Both the position numbers and the translations under genes were made by a program. From contig NZ_BAABFN010000004.1 of assembly GCF_039541075.1 (NCBI RefSeq), forward strand, positions 290,256 to 354,255: a DNA stretch of 64,000 bases, written 5' to 3'. Position 1 is the stretch's first letter; each line of letters starts with the position of its first letter. This document shows, piece by piece, positions 54,918-63,548 of the stretch. The notes under the pieces are model-generated. The model did not search any database, was not told the origin of the DNA, and saw only the letters and a list, made by a program, of their open reading frames with translations. This DNA is from Compostibacter hankyongensis. Its GTDB lineage: Bacteria > Bacteroidota > Bacteroidia > Chitinophagales > Chitinophagaceae.

Positions 54918-54942
54918 ATAATATTTTTAACTTAACTTATCG

Positions 54943-55611
54943 TTATTGGCTTGTATTGGGTTTTGAAAAGTTAATTATTTTTCCTGGATTCCCGACTACT
55001 ATTGCATAGTCGGGAATATCTCGAATGATAACTGTTCCAGCACCGATAGTTGTCCACCTTCCAATCTTGACCTCTGGGATGACTGAGGCCCCTGTTCCTA
55101 TATGTGTACCTTCGCCTACATATACTTTTCCGGAGAGTGCAACATTTGGAGACAAATGGACGAAATCCTCTATTATGCAGTCATGGTCTATTGAGCTATT
55201 TGTGTTTAGAATAACATGTCTTCCAATTTTGGCGTCCGCATTTACACTTACATTAGGCATGATTACGGTACCTTCTTTCACAATGCATGAATCAGACAGA
55301 GCTGCGCTAATATGAGCGGCATTGATAAAAAAAAGGCCAGTCAGGTTCTCTGCGATTCTTTTTCTCACCTGATTATTGCCAATTGAAATTATAAGCGAAT
55401 AATCGATTGTTGACCTCAGGTCTTTAATAGATCTATATATAGGATAGCCCCATAAGGAACTATTGGATACATTATCATCAATTAGCCCTATGATCTTTTT
55501 ATTAGTAGATTTGAGGACATCTATAACGACCTTAGCATGCCCACCGGCGCCGTATAGGCATACTTCGGCATTTAACATTTTTTTTTTCGAGTTCTTATGA
55601 TATTGGTCCAT
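54943..55611 (-). CDS. NeuD/PglD-like sugar O- or N-acetyltransferase
   Basis: 222 residues from the ATG at 55611, four bases after the sugar transferase stop. N-terminal Rossmann-like domain (VCLYGAGGHAKVVIDVL) followed by left-handed beta-helix hexapeptide repeats (IVKEGTVIMPNVSVNADAKIG and onward). The catalytic His is in SSIDHDCIIED, and GNPGKIINF ends the fold. Expected to acetylate the 4-amino sugar made by the aminotransferase next door. The frame to 55698 would overlap the upstream gene and is not needed. Confidence 0.88.
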   Translation of the reverse strand: MDQYHKNSKKKMLNAEVCLYGAGGHAKVVIDVLKSTNKKIIGLIDDNVSNSSLWGYPIYRSIKDLRSTIDYSLIISIGNNQVRKRIAENLTGLFFINAAHISAALSDSCIVKEGTVIMPNVSVNADAKIGRHVILNTNSSIDHDCIIEDFVHLSPNVALSGKVYVGEGTHIGTGASVIPEVKIGRWTTIGAGTVIIRDIPDYAIVVGNPGKIINFSKPNTSQ

Positions 55612-55615
55612 ATCG

Positions 55616-56218
55616 TCAATTTCCGGTAAACTTAGACATTGTTGCATGTCCTTTCTGGCTAATTCCTTCAGACTTAAATACCTTTGAGAAGGTAGCAATT
55701 AAAATTTTAGCATCTAAGGCCAGTGAAATATGATCTACATACCAAACATCATATTCAAATTTTTCTTTCCACGTAATAGCATTCCGTCCGTTTATTTGGG
55801 CCAGTCCTGTAATACCCGGCCTTACTTCATGCCTTCTCTTTTGAAAGTTGTTATATAAAGGGAGATATTCGACTAATAAGGGACGAGGACCTACTATACT
55901 CATATCTCCTTTTATTACGTTCAATAACTGAGGAATTTCGTCTAATGAGGTTTTACGTATGAATTTGCCTATAGGAGTTAGACGATCAATATCAGGAAGC
56001 AGCTCACCTTGAGCATCCTTCCTGTCATTCATAGTTTTAAATTTAATAAGCTTAAAAATTTTCCCTTCTATTCCAGGGCGAAATTGTGTAAAGAACGGAC
56101 TTCCTTTAAGGGAAAAGAATAATATCACCGCTATTAAGAGGAATAGGGGAAAAAAGAAGATAAATAGTAAAGTTGAGATTATACAATCCAGTATACGCTT
56201 AAAACAATTTTCGTACAT
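55616..56218 (-). CDS. PglC-like initiating sugar-phosphate transferase
   Basis: 200-residue monotopic phosphoglycosyl transferase that joins a diacetamido sugar phosphate to undecaprenyl phosphate. One re-entrant membrane helix (10-35), FKLIKFKTMND, and the catalytic Asp-Glu pair in SLDEIPQLLNVIKGDMSIVG, followed by GPRPLL and RPGITGLAQINGR. It is the short single-domain form, unlike WcaJ with extra N-terminal helices. A second initiator next to the WecA-like gene at 39511. Confidence 0.92.
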   Translation of the reverse strand: MYENCFKRILDCIISTLLFIFFFPLFLLIAVILFFSLKGSPFFTQFRPGIEGKIFKLIKFKTMNDRKDAQGELLPDIDRLTPIGKFIRKTSLDEIPQLLNVIKGDMSIVGPRPLLVEYLPLYNNFQKRRHEVRPGITGLAQINGRNAITWKEKFEYDVWYVDHISLALDAKILIATFSKVFKSEGISQKGHATMSKFTGN

Positions 56219-56258
56219 AATCTTAGGCTTTCTTCAATCGTTTATAATATCGAAGAAG

Positions 56259-57470
56259 CTACTCAAGCACGGAAACGAGATCCTTCGTAAGCACCTCCAT
56301 TGAATGATGTTCTTTTATAAAATTATAACCGTTTTCGCCCATTTGGATTAATTCATCCTTTGAGTAGGATTTTAATTTCTTAATTGCCTTATATAGGGAT
56401 TCTGAAGAATTGGGTTCTATTGTCAATCCGGCTTTTGCTTCTTCTACGGGGTTATTTCCAGCTTTACACGAAAAAATTATTGGCTTTTTAGATGCTAAAT
56501 AGTCAAAAAGCTTATTAGAACTCAGGCCATATTTAAAAACAGGAGAATCGATGAGGTTAAAATATAAAGCATTAGCACTTTGTAAGACCGACTTAATTTC
56601 TGCTTTCGGGATAGCGCCGACAAACTCTATATTGTTTAATTTATACTTATTAGCCAAATTCATTAATTTCTTTTTTTCCTGCCCTTCACCCACAATTTTA
56701 AAATGAATTGGCTCGCCTTTATCTTGAAATAGTTTTGCAGTTTCAACAGCAATTATTAAATTATTGGCTAGCCCTATAACTCCTGCATATACAATTGTAA
56801 AAATTTTATTTTCATTACAAGGTAGATCATTTTCTGAATATGGTTTGATATCAACTCCATTAGGAATATAAGTTATTTTTTGAGCAGGTATTCCAAATTT
56901 TAGGATATGTTCTTTGGCTCTTGGTAATAAGACAATGATTTTTTCCGCTTTTTTATACATTTTTCTTTCTATTCTCCCAAGCCACTGAACTAATGGATGC
57001 CATTTCGATACACCTAGATCAATGAGTGTTTGTGGCCAAATATCTCTTACCTCCATATAAAACCTTGCGTTTAACTTAGATGCGGCTTTTGCTGCTGCGC
57101 TCACTGCAAATAGATGAACGGAAGACCCTATAATTATATCTGGGCTATTGGAATACTGCTTATTATTTATGAATTTTTTGAATTGATGTACAAAAGAAAG
57201 CATGTTTAATACACGCTTGTAATTGTTTTTAGTATATGATCTTGTCTTAAACCAAATGAATTCTACACCATCTAATTGTTCTTTTATAAAGTACTGTTGA
57301 TCTTTATATGTTTTAAAATCTCTTAATTTTTGATAATGGAAGCTAGAAGAGAAGATTGTTACAGAATACCCCAATTCCACAAGTCGTTTACTTAAATCGT
57401 AATGTCGAGTCCCTCCAGGGAGATAGGGGGGGATTGCATAGTGGTTGACAATCCAGATATTTTTTCCCAT
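56259..57470 (-). CDS. WbuB-like glycosyltransferase, GT4
   Basis: 403-residue GT-B enzyme. N-terminal IWIVNHYAIPPYLPGGTRHYD is typical of WbuB-type transferases that add FucNAc-like sugars. EVRDIWPQTLIDLGV and YIPNGVDIKPY are further landmarks, with the donor site in LSSNKLFDYLASKKPIIF. Upstream of the PglC-like gene and probably acting on its lipid-linked product. Confidence 0.87.
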   Translation of the reverse strand: MGKNIWIVNHYAIPPYLPGGTRHYDLSKRLVELGYSVTIFSSSFHYQKLRDFKTYKDQQYFIKEQLDGVEFIWFKTRSYTKNNYKRVLNMLSFVHQFKKFINNKQYSNSPDIIIGSSVHLFAVSAAAKAASKLNARFYMEVRDIWPQTLIDLGVSKWHPLVQWLGRIERKMYKKAEKIIVLLPRAKEHILKFGIPAQKITYIPNGVDIKPYSENDLPCNENKIFTIVYAGVIGLANNLIIAVETAKLFQDKGEPIHFKIVGEGQEKKKLMNLANKYKLNNIEFVGAIPKAEIKSVLQSANALYFNLIDSPVFKYGLSSNKLFDYLASKKPIIFSCKAGNNPVEEAKAGLTIEPNSSESLYKAIKKLKSYSKDELIQMGENGYNFIKEHHSMEVLTKDLVSVLE

Positions 57471-57509
57471 ATGAATTTATCGTTACCGACGATTAAACTT
57501 TGAATTTAA

Positions 57510-58571
57510 CTATTGAGAATTTATTAATTCTTGTATAATTAACTTTCCTGCATTACCATCGCCATATAGTGACTTGTCATAGTTTATGCTATGTTTATTT
57601 TCAATAAAATGGTTAAATGCTTCTAAGATTTTTTTCGGCTCCGCACCTACACAGATATTACAGCCCTGCTGGACTAATTCTACCCATTCAGTTTCTTCTC
57701 TTAAAGTAATGCAGAAGCGTTTAAACCAGAAAGCTTCCTTTTGTAATCCTCCACTATCGGTAAAAACCAGCTCTGCATGTTCTAATAAGTACAGCATTTC
57801 AAAATAACCTACTGGGTCAATGACTATTATGTTTTTATCTATTATGATATCAGAAAGCTTGTTCCTTGTTCTTGGATGTAATGGTAATATGATGGGAAGC
57901 TTATTACTTATCTCATTTAGAGATTTTATAATATTATTTAATTTATTTGCATCATCGGTATTCTCCGCTCTATGTAAAGTACATAATGCGAATTTATGGG
58001 GAAGATCAACTAATGGTTTTTTGGCAAACTCTCTATAAAAATGAACAGCATCAAGCATTACATCTCCCACGAATCGAATTTTGTCATTTTCAAAACCTTC
58101 TTTAGTCAAATTTTCTACTGCTGTTTGGGTTGGGCAAAACAATTTATCACTTATTCTATCTGTCAGGATTCTATTAATTTCTTCGGGCATCTTCATATTA
58201 AAACTTCTTAGCCCTGATTCAACATGAGCTAACTTAATATGTAACTTGCTAGCAGCTAAAGCACCGGCTATGGTAGAATTTGTATCGCCATATACGAGGA
58301 CCCAATCAGGTACTTCTTTTAAAAGAATTTCTTCTATCTTTTCCAGCATTCTTCCTGTCATTGCACCATGCCCCATATTATTAATGGCTAAATTGTAATT
58401 GGGATGTGGTATTTGAAGATCTTCAAAGAATACATCGCTCATTTTTGAGTCAAAGTGTTGTCCCGTATGAAGAATTACCTCATCTATATTTTGATGCCCC
58501 TTAATTTCTCTACTTACAACGGCTGCTTTTACAAACTGAGGCCGTGCGCCAAGTACAGTTATAATTTTCAT
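57510..58571 (-). CDS. UDP-GlcNAc 2-epimerase family, WbpI-like
   Basis: 353 residues of the 2-epimerase fold. GARPQFVKAAVVSREI replaces the GTRPEAIK of classical WecB, which points to the WbpI/WlbD-like group acting on UDP-2,3-diacetamido sugars. YGDTNSTIAGALAASK, HVESGLRSFNMKMPEEINR and TDSGGLQKEAFWF are intact. Substrate assignment is inference. Shares only the fold with the wecB at 47741. Confidence 0.87.
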   Translation of the reverse strand: MKIITVLGARPQFVKAAVVSREIKGHQNIDEVILHTGQHFDSKMSDVFFEDLQIPHPNYNLAINNMGHGAMTGRMLEKIEEILLKEVPDWVLVYGDTNSTIAGALAASKLHIKLAHVESGLRSFNMKMPEEINRILTDRISDKLFCPTQTAVENLTKEGFENDKIRFVGDVMLDAVHFYREFAKKPLVDLPHKFALCTLHRAENTDDANKLNNIIKSLNEISNKLPIILPLHPRTRNKLSDIIIDKNIIVIDPVGYFEMLYLLEHAELVFTDSGGLQKEAFWFKRFCITLREETEWVELVQQGCNICVGAEPKKILEAFNHFIENKHSINYDKSLYGDGNAGKLIIQELINSQ

Positions 58572-58573
58572 GA

Positions 58574-59680
58574 TTATTTATTTAATAACAGTAATTCTTT
58601 ATATATATTTTTCATTTGCAATATGCAATCCTTCCAGTTATAATGTTGCTCTACTCTCTTACGCCCAGATTTACCCATTTGAACCCTTAATTCACTATTT
58701 AAGATGAGTTTTTCCATGGCTTCTGCTGCGGCAATTGCATTTTTAGCAGGAACTACTAATCCTGTCGTGCCATCTTCAACCACTTCTGGTAAGCCGCCAA
58801 CATTGCTTACGACAACGGCTTTTTCAACTGATGAAGCCTCTAGAACTGATACTCCAAAACTTTCACTGTCAAGTATAGATAAGAAAACGCTAATGTCCAT
58901 TAAATTGTGATAATAAGGGACTTCTCTAAAAGGAACAGCTCCTGTAAATGAGCAAAAATTACTGATCCCCAAATTTTGGGTCATAGTCTTTAGTTCATTT
59001 TCCTGGCTTCCTCCTCCGACAATCAATAATCTTAATTCTTTATGTGGAAACTTCTTTTTTAGTTGGTAAAATGCCTCTATTAGATATCGAATACCATACT
59101 TTTCTTCTAATGTTTTAACAGTGCCAATGGTAAATATGTTTGTTTCTTCCCTTTTCAAGGTCAGCGGCTTAAAAACATCTAAGTCTATTCCAAATGGTGT
59201 AACAGTAATCCTTTTTGAGGTGAGCTTTTGAGTTTCTCTAGCCATTGCATGGCTTGTTGAGAGAAGTTTATCTGCCTTTCTTAAGTTATATTTGATCAGT
59301 TCTCTAAAGAGAATATTCTTCCGAGGGAAATCATAAACGTCCCCACCCCATACCGAAGTTATTAGTGGATGAAAATTTAAGAGTGATCCTAACAGACCAT
59401 AGCTGCTGGCATAGTGAGCGTGAATAATATCAGGTTTAAAAGAGTTTGCAAACTTTTTCAGTTGAGGAAGAGCTGTTAGATATGTTAATTTAGAAAAGAC
59501 CCGGTTCCGTCTAATTCTCTTTCCTGCATATGAGAGTTTTATATCCTTTATATTTTCATAGATGCCTGTTGCGGGCTTTGAAATACTCCAGAGCCCGATT
59601 TCCACCCCATTGGCAGAAAGCCCCTTAACCCACTTGATCGTATGTGAGGAGTTTGCATCTCCTAAGATTAATATCTTCAT
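58574..59680 (-). CDS. Glycosyltransferase, GT4 family
   Basis: 368 residues. Clear GT-B architecture: N-terminal GDANSSHTIKWVKGLS, IIHAHYASSYG and VWGGDVYDFPR. C-terminal IVGGGSQENELK and SESFGVSVLEASSVEKAVVVSNVGGLPEVV hold the donor E-x7-E. Two bases after the neighbouring epimerase gene on the same strand. Confidence 0.9.
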   Translation of the reverse strand: MKILILGDANSSHTIKWVKGLSANGVEIGLWSISKPATGIYENIKDIKLSYAGKRIRRNRVFSKLTYLTALPQLKKFANSFKPDIIHAHYASSYGLLGSLLNFHPLITSVWGGDVYDFPRKNILFRELIKYNLRKADKLLSTSHAMARETQKLTSKRITVTPFGIDLDVFKPLTLKREETNIFTIGTVKTLEEKYGIRYLIEAFYQLKKKFPHKELRLLIVGGGSQENELKTMTQNLGISNFCSFTGAVPFREVPYYHNLMDISVFLSILDSESFGVSVLEASSVEKAVVVSNVGGLPEVVEDGTTGLVVPAKNAIAAAEAMEKLILNSELRVQMGKSGRKRVEQHYNWKDCILQMKNIYKELLLLNK

Positions 59681-59686
59681 TTTAAG

Positions 59687-60823
59687 CTATCCATTTAAAG
59701 CCCTAACAACTGACTTGGCTCTGTTTATCCAGCGATTTTCTTTTTGTATTTTTTCTACATTTACTTTTTTATGAGCAATGCTTTCGGGTTCTTTTAATAA
59801 TTTTGAGAACAGTGTTCTAGCCTCTTCAGCATTGTCCGAAATTGTCCATCCGATATCATTTTTGGTAACGAAATCTCCGATTTCTGTATTACTTGTCGCA
59901 ATTATTGGCTTCCCATATGCGATATATTCGAAGTTTTTCATTCCCATTGCGAAATCCCAATATTCATGGTGCTTAAATGAAGAAAGGCAAATATCTGTTG
60001 TGTTATATAATTCTTTTATGTCGTCCCCATGTTTATGAACAATACGGATATTCTCTCCGAGGTGGGGCGAAAAGATTTTATGATGTATGTTCCATTCATT
60101 TTCTCTTGTACAAATTGTTAATATAAATTGTGGAGTACCTTTTATTGCTTCTAGGATGTGAGAAAAATTATAAAGAGGCGAAGTTCCCCCTATATATAGA
60201 ATCCTTAGTTTACCTGATCTCTGTATATATATATCACCGTTATTAGGTGAGGAGTTTAAACCATTTAAACCAGGAGGGAGAGCTTCTATATTAAAATTAT
60301 ATCGAGATAATTGATTTCCCATCCTTAGAGAAGGTAGAAATAGAGTAGATACAGTCTTCTTATACATACGTAGATCATACTGATAGAAAAATTTAGAAAA
60401 AATTCTTTTTATGTAAGGAACCTTAGCGTCATATAAATCCGGATACATCCAATATATATCTCTGTAGAATAAGCCAATCGGGATCTTATTTTTTTTGCAA
60501 AATAAAAAGAAATTAAAGTCGAGAAGCGGATTAGCTGGAAGATGATTTTTTTCTGTAAGGGCAGTTGGCATTGTTGAGCTCTCTGAATAGAAGAATTCAT
60601 ATTTAATGCCTTTCAAAATGTTTTTTCTTATATTTCTAATAGCAATCTTGCGCTTATTGACGTAACCCTCGATTAGTTCAACATGATAGCCTAATTCCTT
60701 AAAAGCATCTATCATCATTACGGGCCGAATTTGGCTTCCAGAGGGTGTATTATTATTTATTTTATAGGGCAGATGGAAAATTATTCTCTTTTTTAAGATG
60801 CCTTTGTTAGAACTTTTGTCCAT
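59687..60823 (-). CDS. Glycosyltransferase-like protein, GT4-type
   Basis: 378 residues. Weaker match than its neighbours, but GSQIRPVMMIDAFKELGY, RILYIGGTSPLYNF and FAMGMKNFEYIAYGKPIIATSN suggest a GT-B enzyme with the donor Glu. The start overlaps the 3' end of the polymerase gene by 31 bases. No signal peptide. The role in repeat-unit assembly is inferred from context only. Confidence 0.72.
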   Translation of the reverse strand: MDKSSNKGILKKRIIFHLPYKINNNTPSGSQIRPVMMIDAFKELGYHVELIEGYVNKRKIAIRNIRKNILKGIKYEFFYSESSTMPTALTEKNHLPANPLLDFNFFLFCKKNKIPIGLFYRDIYWMYPDLYDAKVPYIKRIFSKFFYQYDLRMYKKTVSTLFLPSLRMGNQLSRYNFNIEALPPGLNGLNSSPNNGDIYIQRSGKLRILYIGGTSPLYNFSHILEAIKGTPQFILTICTRENEWNIHHKIFSPHLGENIRIVHKHGDDIKELYNTTDICLSSFKHHEYWDFAMGMKNFEYIAYGKPIIATSNTEIGDFVTKNDIGWTISDNAEEARTLFSKLLKEPESIAHKKVNVEKIQKENRWINRAKSVVRALNG

Positions 60824-62136
60824 GATATAAGAAATAAGAAGGCTAGGATAATAGTAAGTAAAAATACATTATATATAAAATCATTGACCCCTCCTGTAAT
60901 CGGCATATTGTAGCTTAGATAAGCTAGAATTCCGACTAAAATTGGTGTTTTTTTATTTTTGAGAAAAAATAAGTTTATAAACTGTGTGATAAATCCGACA
61001 TATAAAGGTGATAAAAGCACTCCGATTAATCCAAAATTGGCCCAAGCTTCACCAATAAATAAGCTATTTATTACCCCCGCACCTCCTTCATCTACGCCTC
61101 GTGAATTATAAAATTCCATAATTAACCTGGCCGACCTTTCTGAATAGTCTAAACCCAATAGATTACTTAACAGATTTGATATAGAATCAAAACCTATAAA
61201 ATCATGATATTTGGGAAACAAATCAAAACTTAAATATGTCCCTGTACTTTGACCTAAAATAATTCTTCCAATTAGTCCCGAGTTATAGTTAAATAACTGA
61301 AGTAAAGGCTGATTTAATATTGTTAAATAGATAATTATAATAGCTATAAACGCAATCAGAAAATATTTTAATACGCTTCTCCATTGAATATTTTCTCTTA
61401 AAAGGATTTTTACGAATAAGAATCCTAAAAAGTACTGTATTATTGGGCTTTTCTCGAGATTAAAAGTTAAAATTAAAATAGAGGAAATCAGCAATACGTA
61501 AAACCATGTCTTTATTTTTCTCTTGGGGTTTAGTTTACTGTATATATAAAAAATATACGATAAGATTGGCGTAAATGTCAGAGCTAATATGTTCTTTATA
61601 TATACTATTCCTCCAAAATTTCTGCCCACATCCTCTCGAAGAATGGCCAGCTCCTGTTGTGATGCATTTCCTTTTAATGCGGTAAGTAAAGGTAAGCTTC
61701 TAATTGAAACGAATACATAAATTACTGCTAAAATGCAAAGGAGAGCTAAAGAAGATAACGTGAAATAAAGTACGTTCTCTCCTCGGATGAACTGAAAAGT
61801 GAGTTTTTTATTGATATATTTCTCGAAGTATAAATTTTTGGATATGCCACTAGAAACCATATTGTAAAGTATCATGCCAATTGGCAATGATATCATTGTA
61901 TACATGACTGCATAGAAACCCATTATCCTGCTTTTATCAGAATACATTTTTCCAATAAAATAATGATGATCAAGCTTATAAACAACCAAGAGTGCGGCAA
62001 TGAAACTTTGGGCAATTATGTTATAGTAAAATATCCATGATATCATATTAAGCTTTACAAGTGATAACGTGCCTGCGGCTTTCTTGAATAATTGAATAGA
62101 TATAATTAATACTATTATACTGATCGCCAAGTACAT
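60793..62136 (-). CDS. Wzy-like O-antigen/oligosaccharide repeat-unit polymerase
   Basis: 447-residue integral membrane protein with about 11-12 helices, a large periplasmic loop with SERSARLIMEFYNSRG, and GEAWANFGLIGVLLSPLYVG, a segment typical of Wzy-type polymerases. It belongs to the minus-strand module and implies Wzx/Wzy-type assembly, though no flippase is visible in the window. Unrelated to the EpsG-type polymerase at 45592. Confidence 0.85.
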   Translation of the reverse strand: MYLAISIIVLIISIQLFKKAAGTLSLVKLNMISWIFYYNIIAQSFIAALLVVYKLDHHYFIGKMYSDKSRIMGFYAVMYTMISLPIGMILYNMVSSGISKNLYFEKYINKKLTFQFIRGENVLYFTLSSLALLCILAVIYVFVSIRSLPLLTALKGNASQQELAILREDVGRNFGGIVYIKNILALTFTPILSYIFYIYSKLNPKRKIKTWFYVLLISSILILTFNLEKSPIIQYFLGFLFVKILLRENIQWRSVLKYFLIAFIAIIIIYLTILNQPLLQLFNYNSGLIGRIILGQSTGTYLSFDLFPKYHDFIGFDSISNLLSNLLGLDYSERSARLIMEFYNSRGVDEGGAGVINSLFIGEAWANFGLIGVLLSPLYVGFITQFINLFFLKNKKTPILVGILAYLSYNMPITGGVNDFIYNVFLLTIILAFLFLISWTKVLTKAS

Positions 62137-62162
62137 AATTTAAGAATATTTTTGCCTCAAGC

Positions 62163-63548
62163 TCAATTAAAAATTGCTTCTAGCAATGCTTTATCATTTG
62201 GGCGAAGAAAGGAATTGTGCCAAAGTAATATAAAATTACCTTGATAAAGCGCGCATTGCTTTTTAAGTAGCTGGAATGTTTTTAAGGCTTCTTCCGAATA
62301 TCCTAAATTCATATACTTTTTTGAGATAACAGAACATTCCATTGCAATTAACGGACGTTCCTTTATACATAGCTTTCTCCTTTTGCTTAAATCATACATA
62401 GAGTATTCATAACATACACCGGATCTAAATCCTGCATGTTCGGCAAAAGAGAGTGTAGAGTCATAGCTCAAGCCTGCATTATTCAAATGGGCTATGGTTT
62501 CGGAAGTTTTATATCGAAGATAGTGTTGCCTACTTCCAGTAATATCTTGCTTGATACCAAGTAAACCCAACTTATCTTTAAAAATACCTACTTCTTTATT
62601 AATTTGCTTACCATCCAGATATGTATTATAACTAAAATGTACTCCTATCTGATGGCCCCTTTGATTGATTTCACTGATTAAGTTAGATATTAGTTTGTCA
62701 TTAATTGAATAGTTCCCATCTATCCCTGCAGCGGAATGATCGCAAATAAAATAGAAGACCAAATCCATTTTTTCTTTTTCTGCTAGCTGCATTAAATAAG
62801 AGAACGTGTTATAAGAATCTGCCTTCCACCCATACATTCTCACTTTTATAAACTCAAAAGCAGTTTCCCATGTCTTTTGTATACTTTTGTCTTTTATAAT
62901 ATTTTTAGCAGTTTTTTTGAGAAATAATTTATAGTTATGATTAACTGGATTATAAGGCCAATCGACATCACAGGTTAGAACATTTTTAAATTTTCTTTCT
63001 TTTCGCCTAAGTTTTTGATCCAAAAATTGTAAAACTTTCCACAGCAGTTCTAGGTATTCATTGACAATAGGCCTACATAGAAAGTTGTTCTTATATGCTA
63101 TTGAAGCATTTGCAGGAAATCTCCCATGAGAGTCCTTATCTGGACTAATAGCCTCCTCATACCTGCTTAGCATGAAAAACATGCTTCCCCAAAAATCGAC
63201 CTTTGAGTAGATGGTATCGGGATCACTAAAAGTAATATGGGGTTCTCCATATATTACAGAGATATCGGAAAAAGGTAATTTAAAGGGCAAAGAACTATCC
63301 TTAATTGATAAGATCTTCAAAGGGGTTTCGGGTAATGTCCTTTTCGACAACCATTGAGACTCTGCTTGTTCAAAAAATATATCTGTATTAATTAGTTTTT
63401 TTCCATTGGGGAGTTCATAAATGGTTTGTCCACTTAGTTTATTTTCAAACCTCACGTGGAAATTAATCCCCAGAAATTCAGTGAAAATAACGTCCAATAT
63501 ATATTGCTTTTCGGCCGAACATTTATTATTTGTCCTTATTGTAATCAT
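62163..63548 (-). CDS. Polysaccharide-deacetylase-like protein (NodB fold with N-terminal extension)
   Basis: 461 residues. N-terminal domain of about 190 residues like that found before NodB folds in Bacteroidota polysaccharide loci, then VLTCDVDWPY (metal Asp and catalytic Asp), HQIGVHFSYNTYLD (histidine pair) and LLWHNSFL near the end. No signal peptide, so it probably acts on a cytoplasmic lipid-linked glycan. Its start overlaps the acetyltransferase stop by 4 bases. Confidence 0.8.
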   Translation of the reverse strand: MITIRTNNKCSAEKQYILDVIFTEFLGINFHVRFENKLSGQTIYELPNGKKLINTDIFFEQAESQWLSKRTLPETPLKILSIKDSSLPFKLPFSDISVIYGEPHITFSDPDTIYSKVDFWGSMFFMLSRYEEAISPDKDSHGRFPANASIAYKNNFLCRPIVNEYLELLWKVLQFLDQKLRRKERKFKNVLTCDVDWPYNPVNHNYKLFLKKTAKNIIKDKSIQKTWETAFEFIKVRMYGWKADSYNTFSYLMQLAEKEKMDLVFYFICDHSAAGIDGNYSINDKLISNLISEINQRGHQIGVHFSYNTYLDGKQINKEVGIFKDKLGLLGIKQDITGSRQHYLRYKTSETIAHLNNAGLSYDSTLSFAEHAGFRSGVCYEYSMYDLSKRRKLCIKERPLIAMECSVISKKYMNLGYSEEALKTFQLLKKQCALYQGNFILLWHNSFLRPNDKALLEAIFN

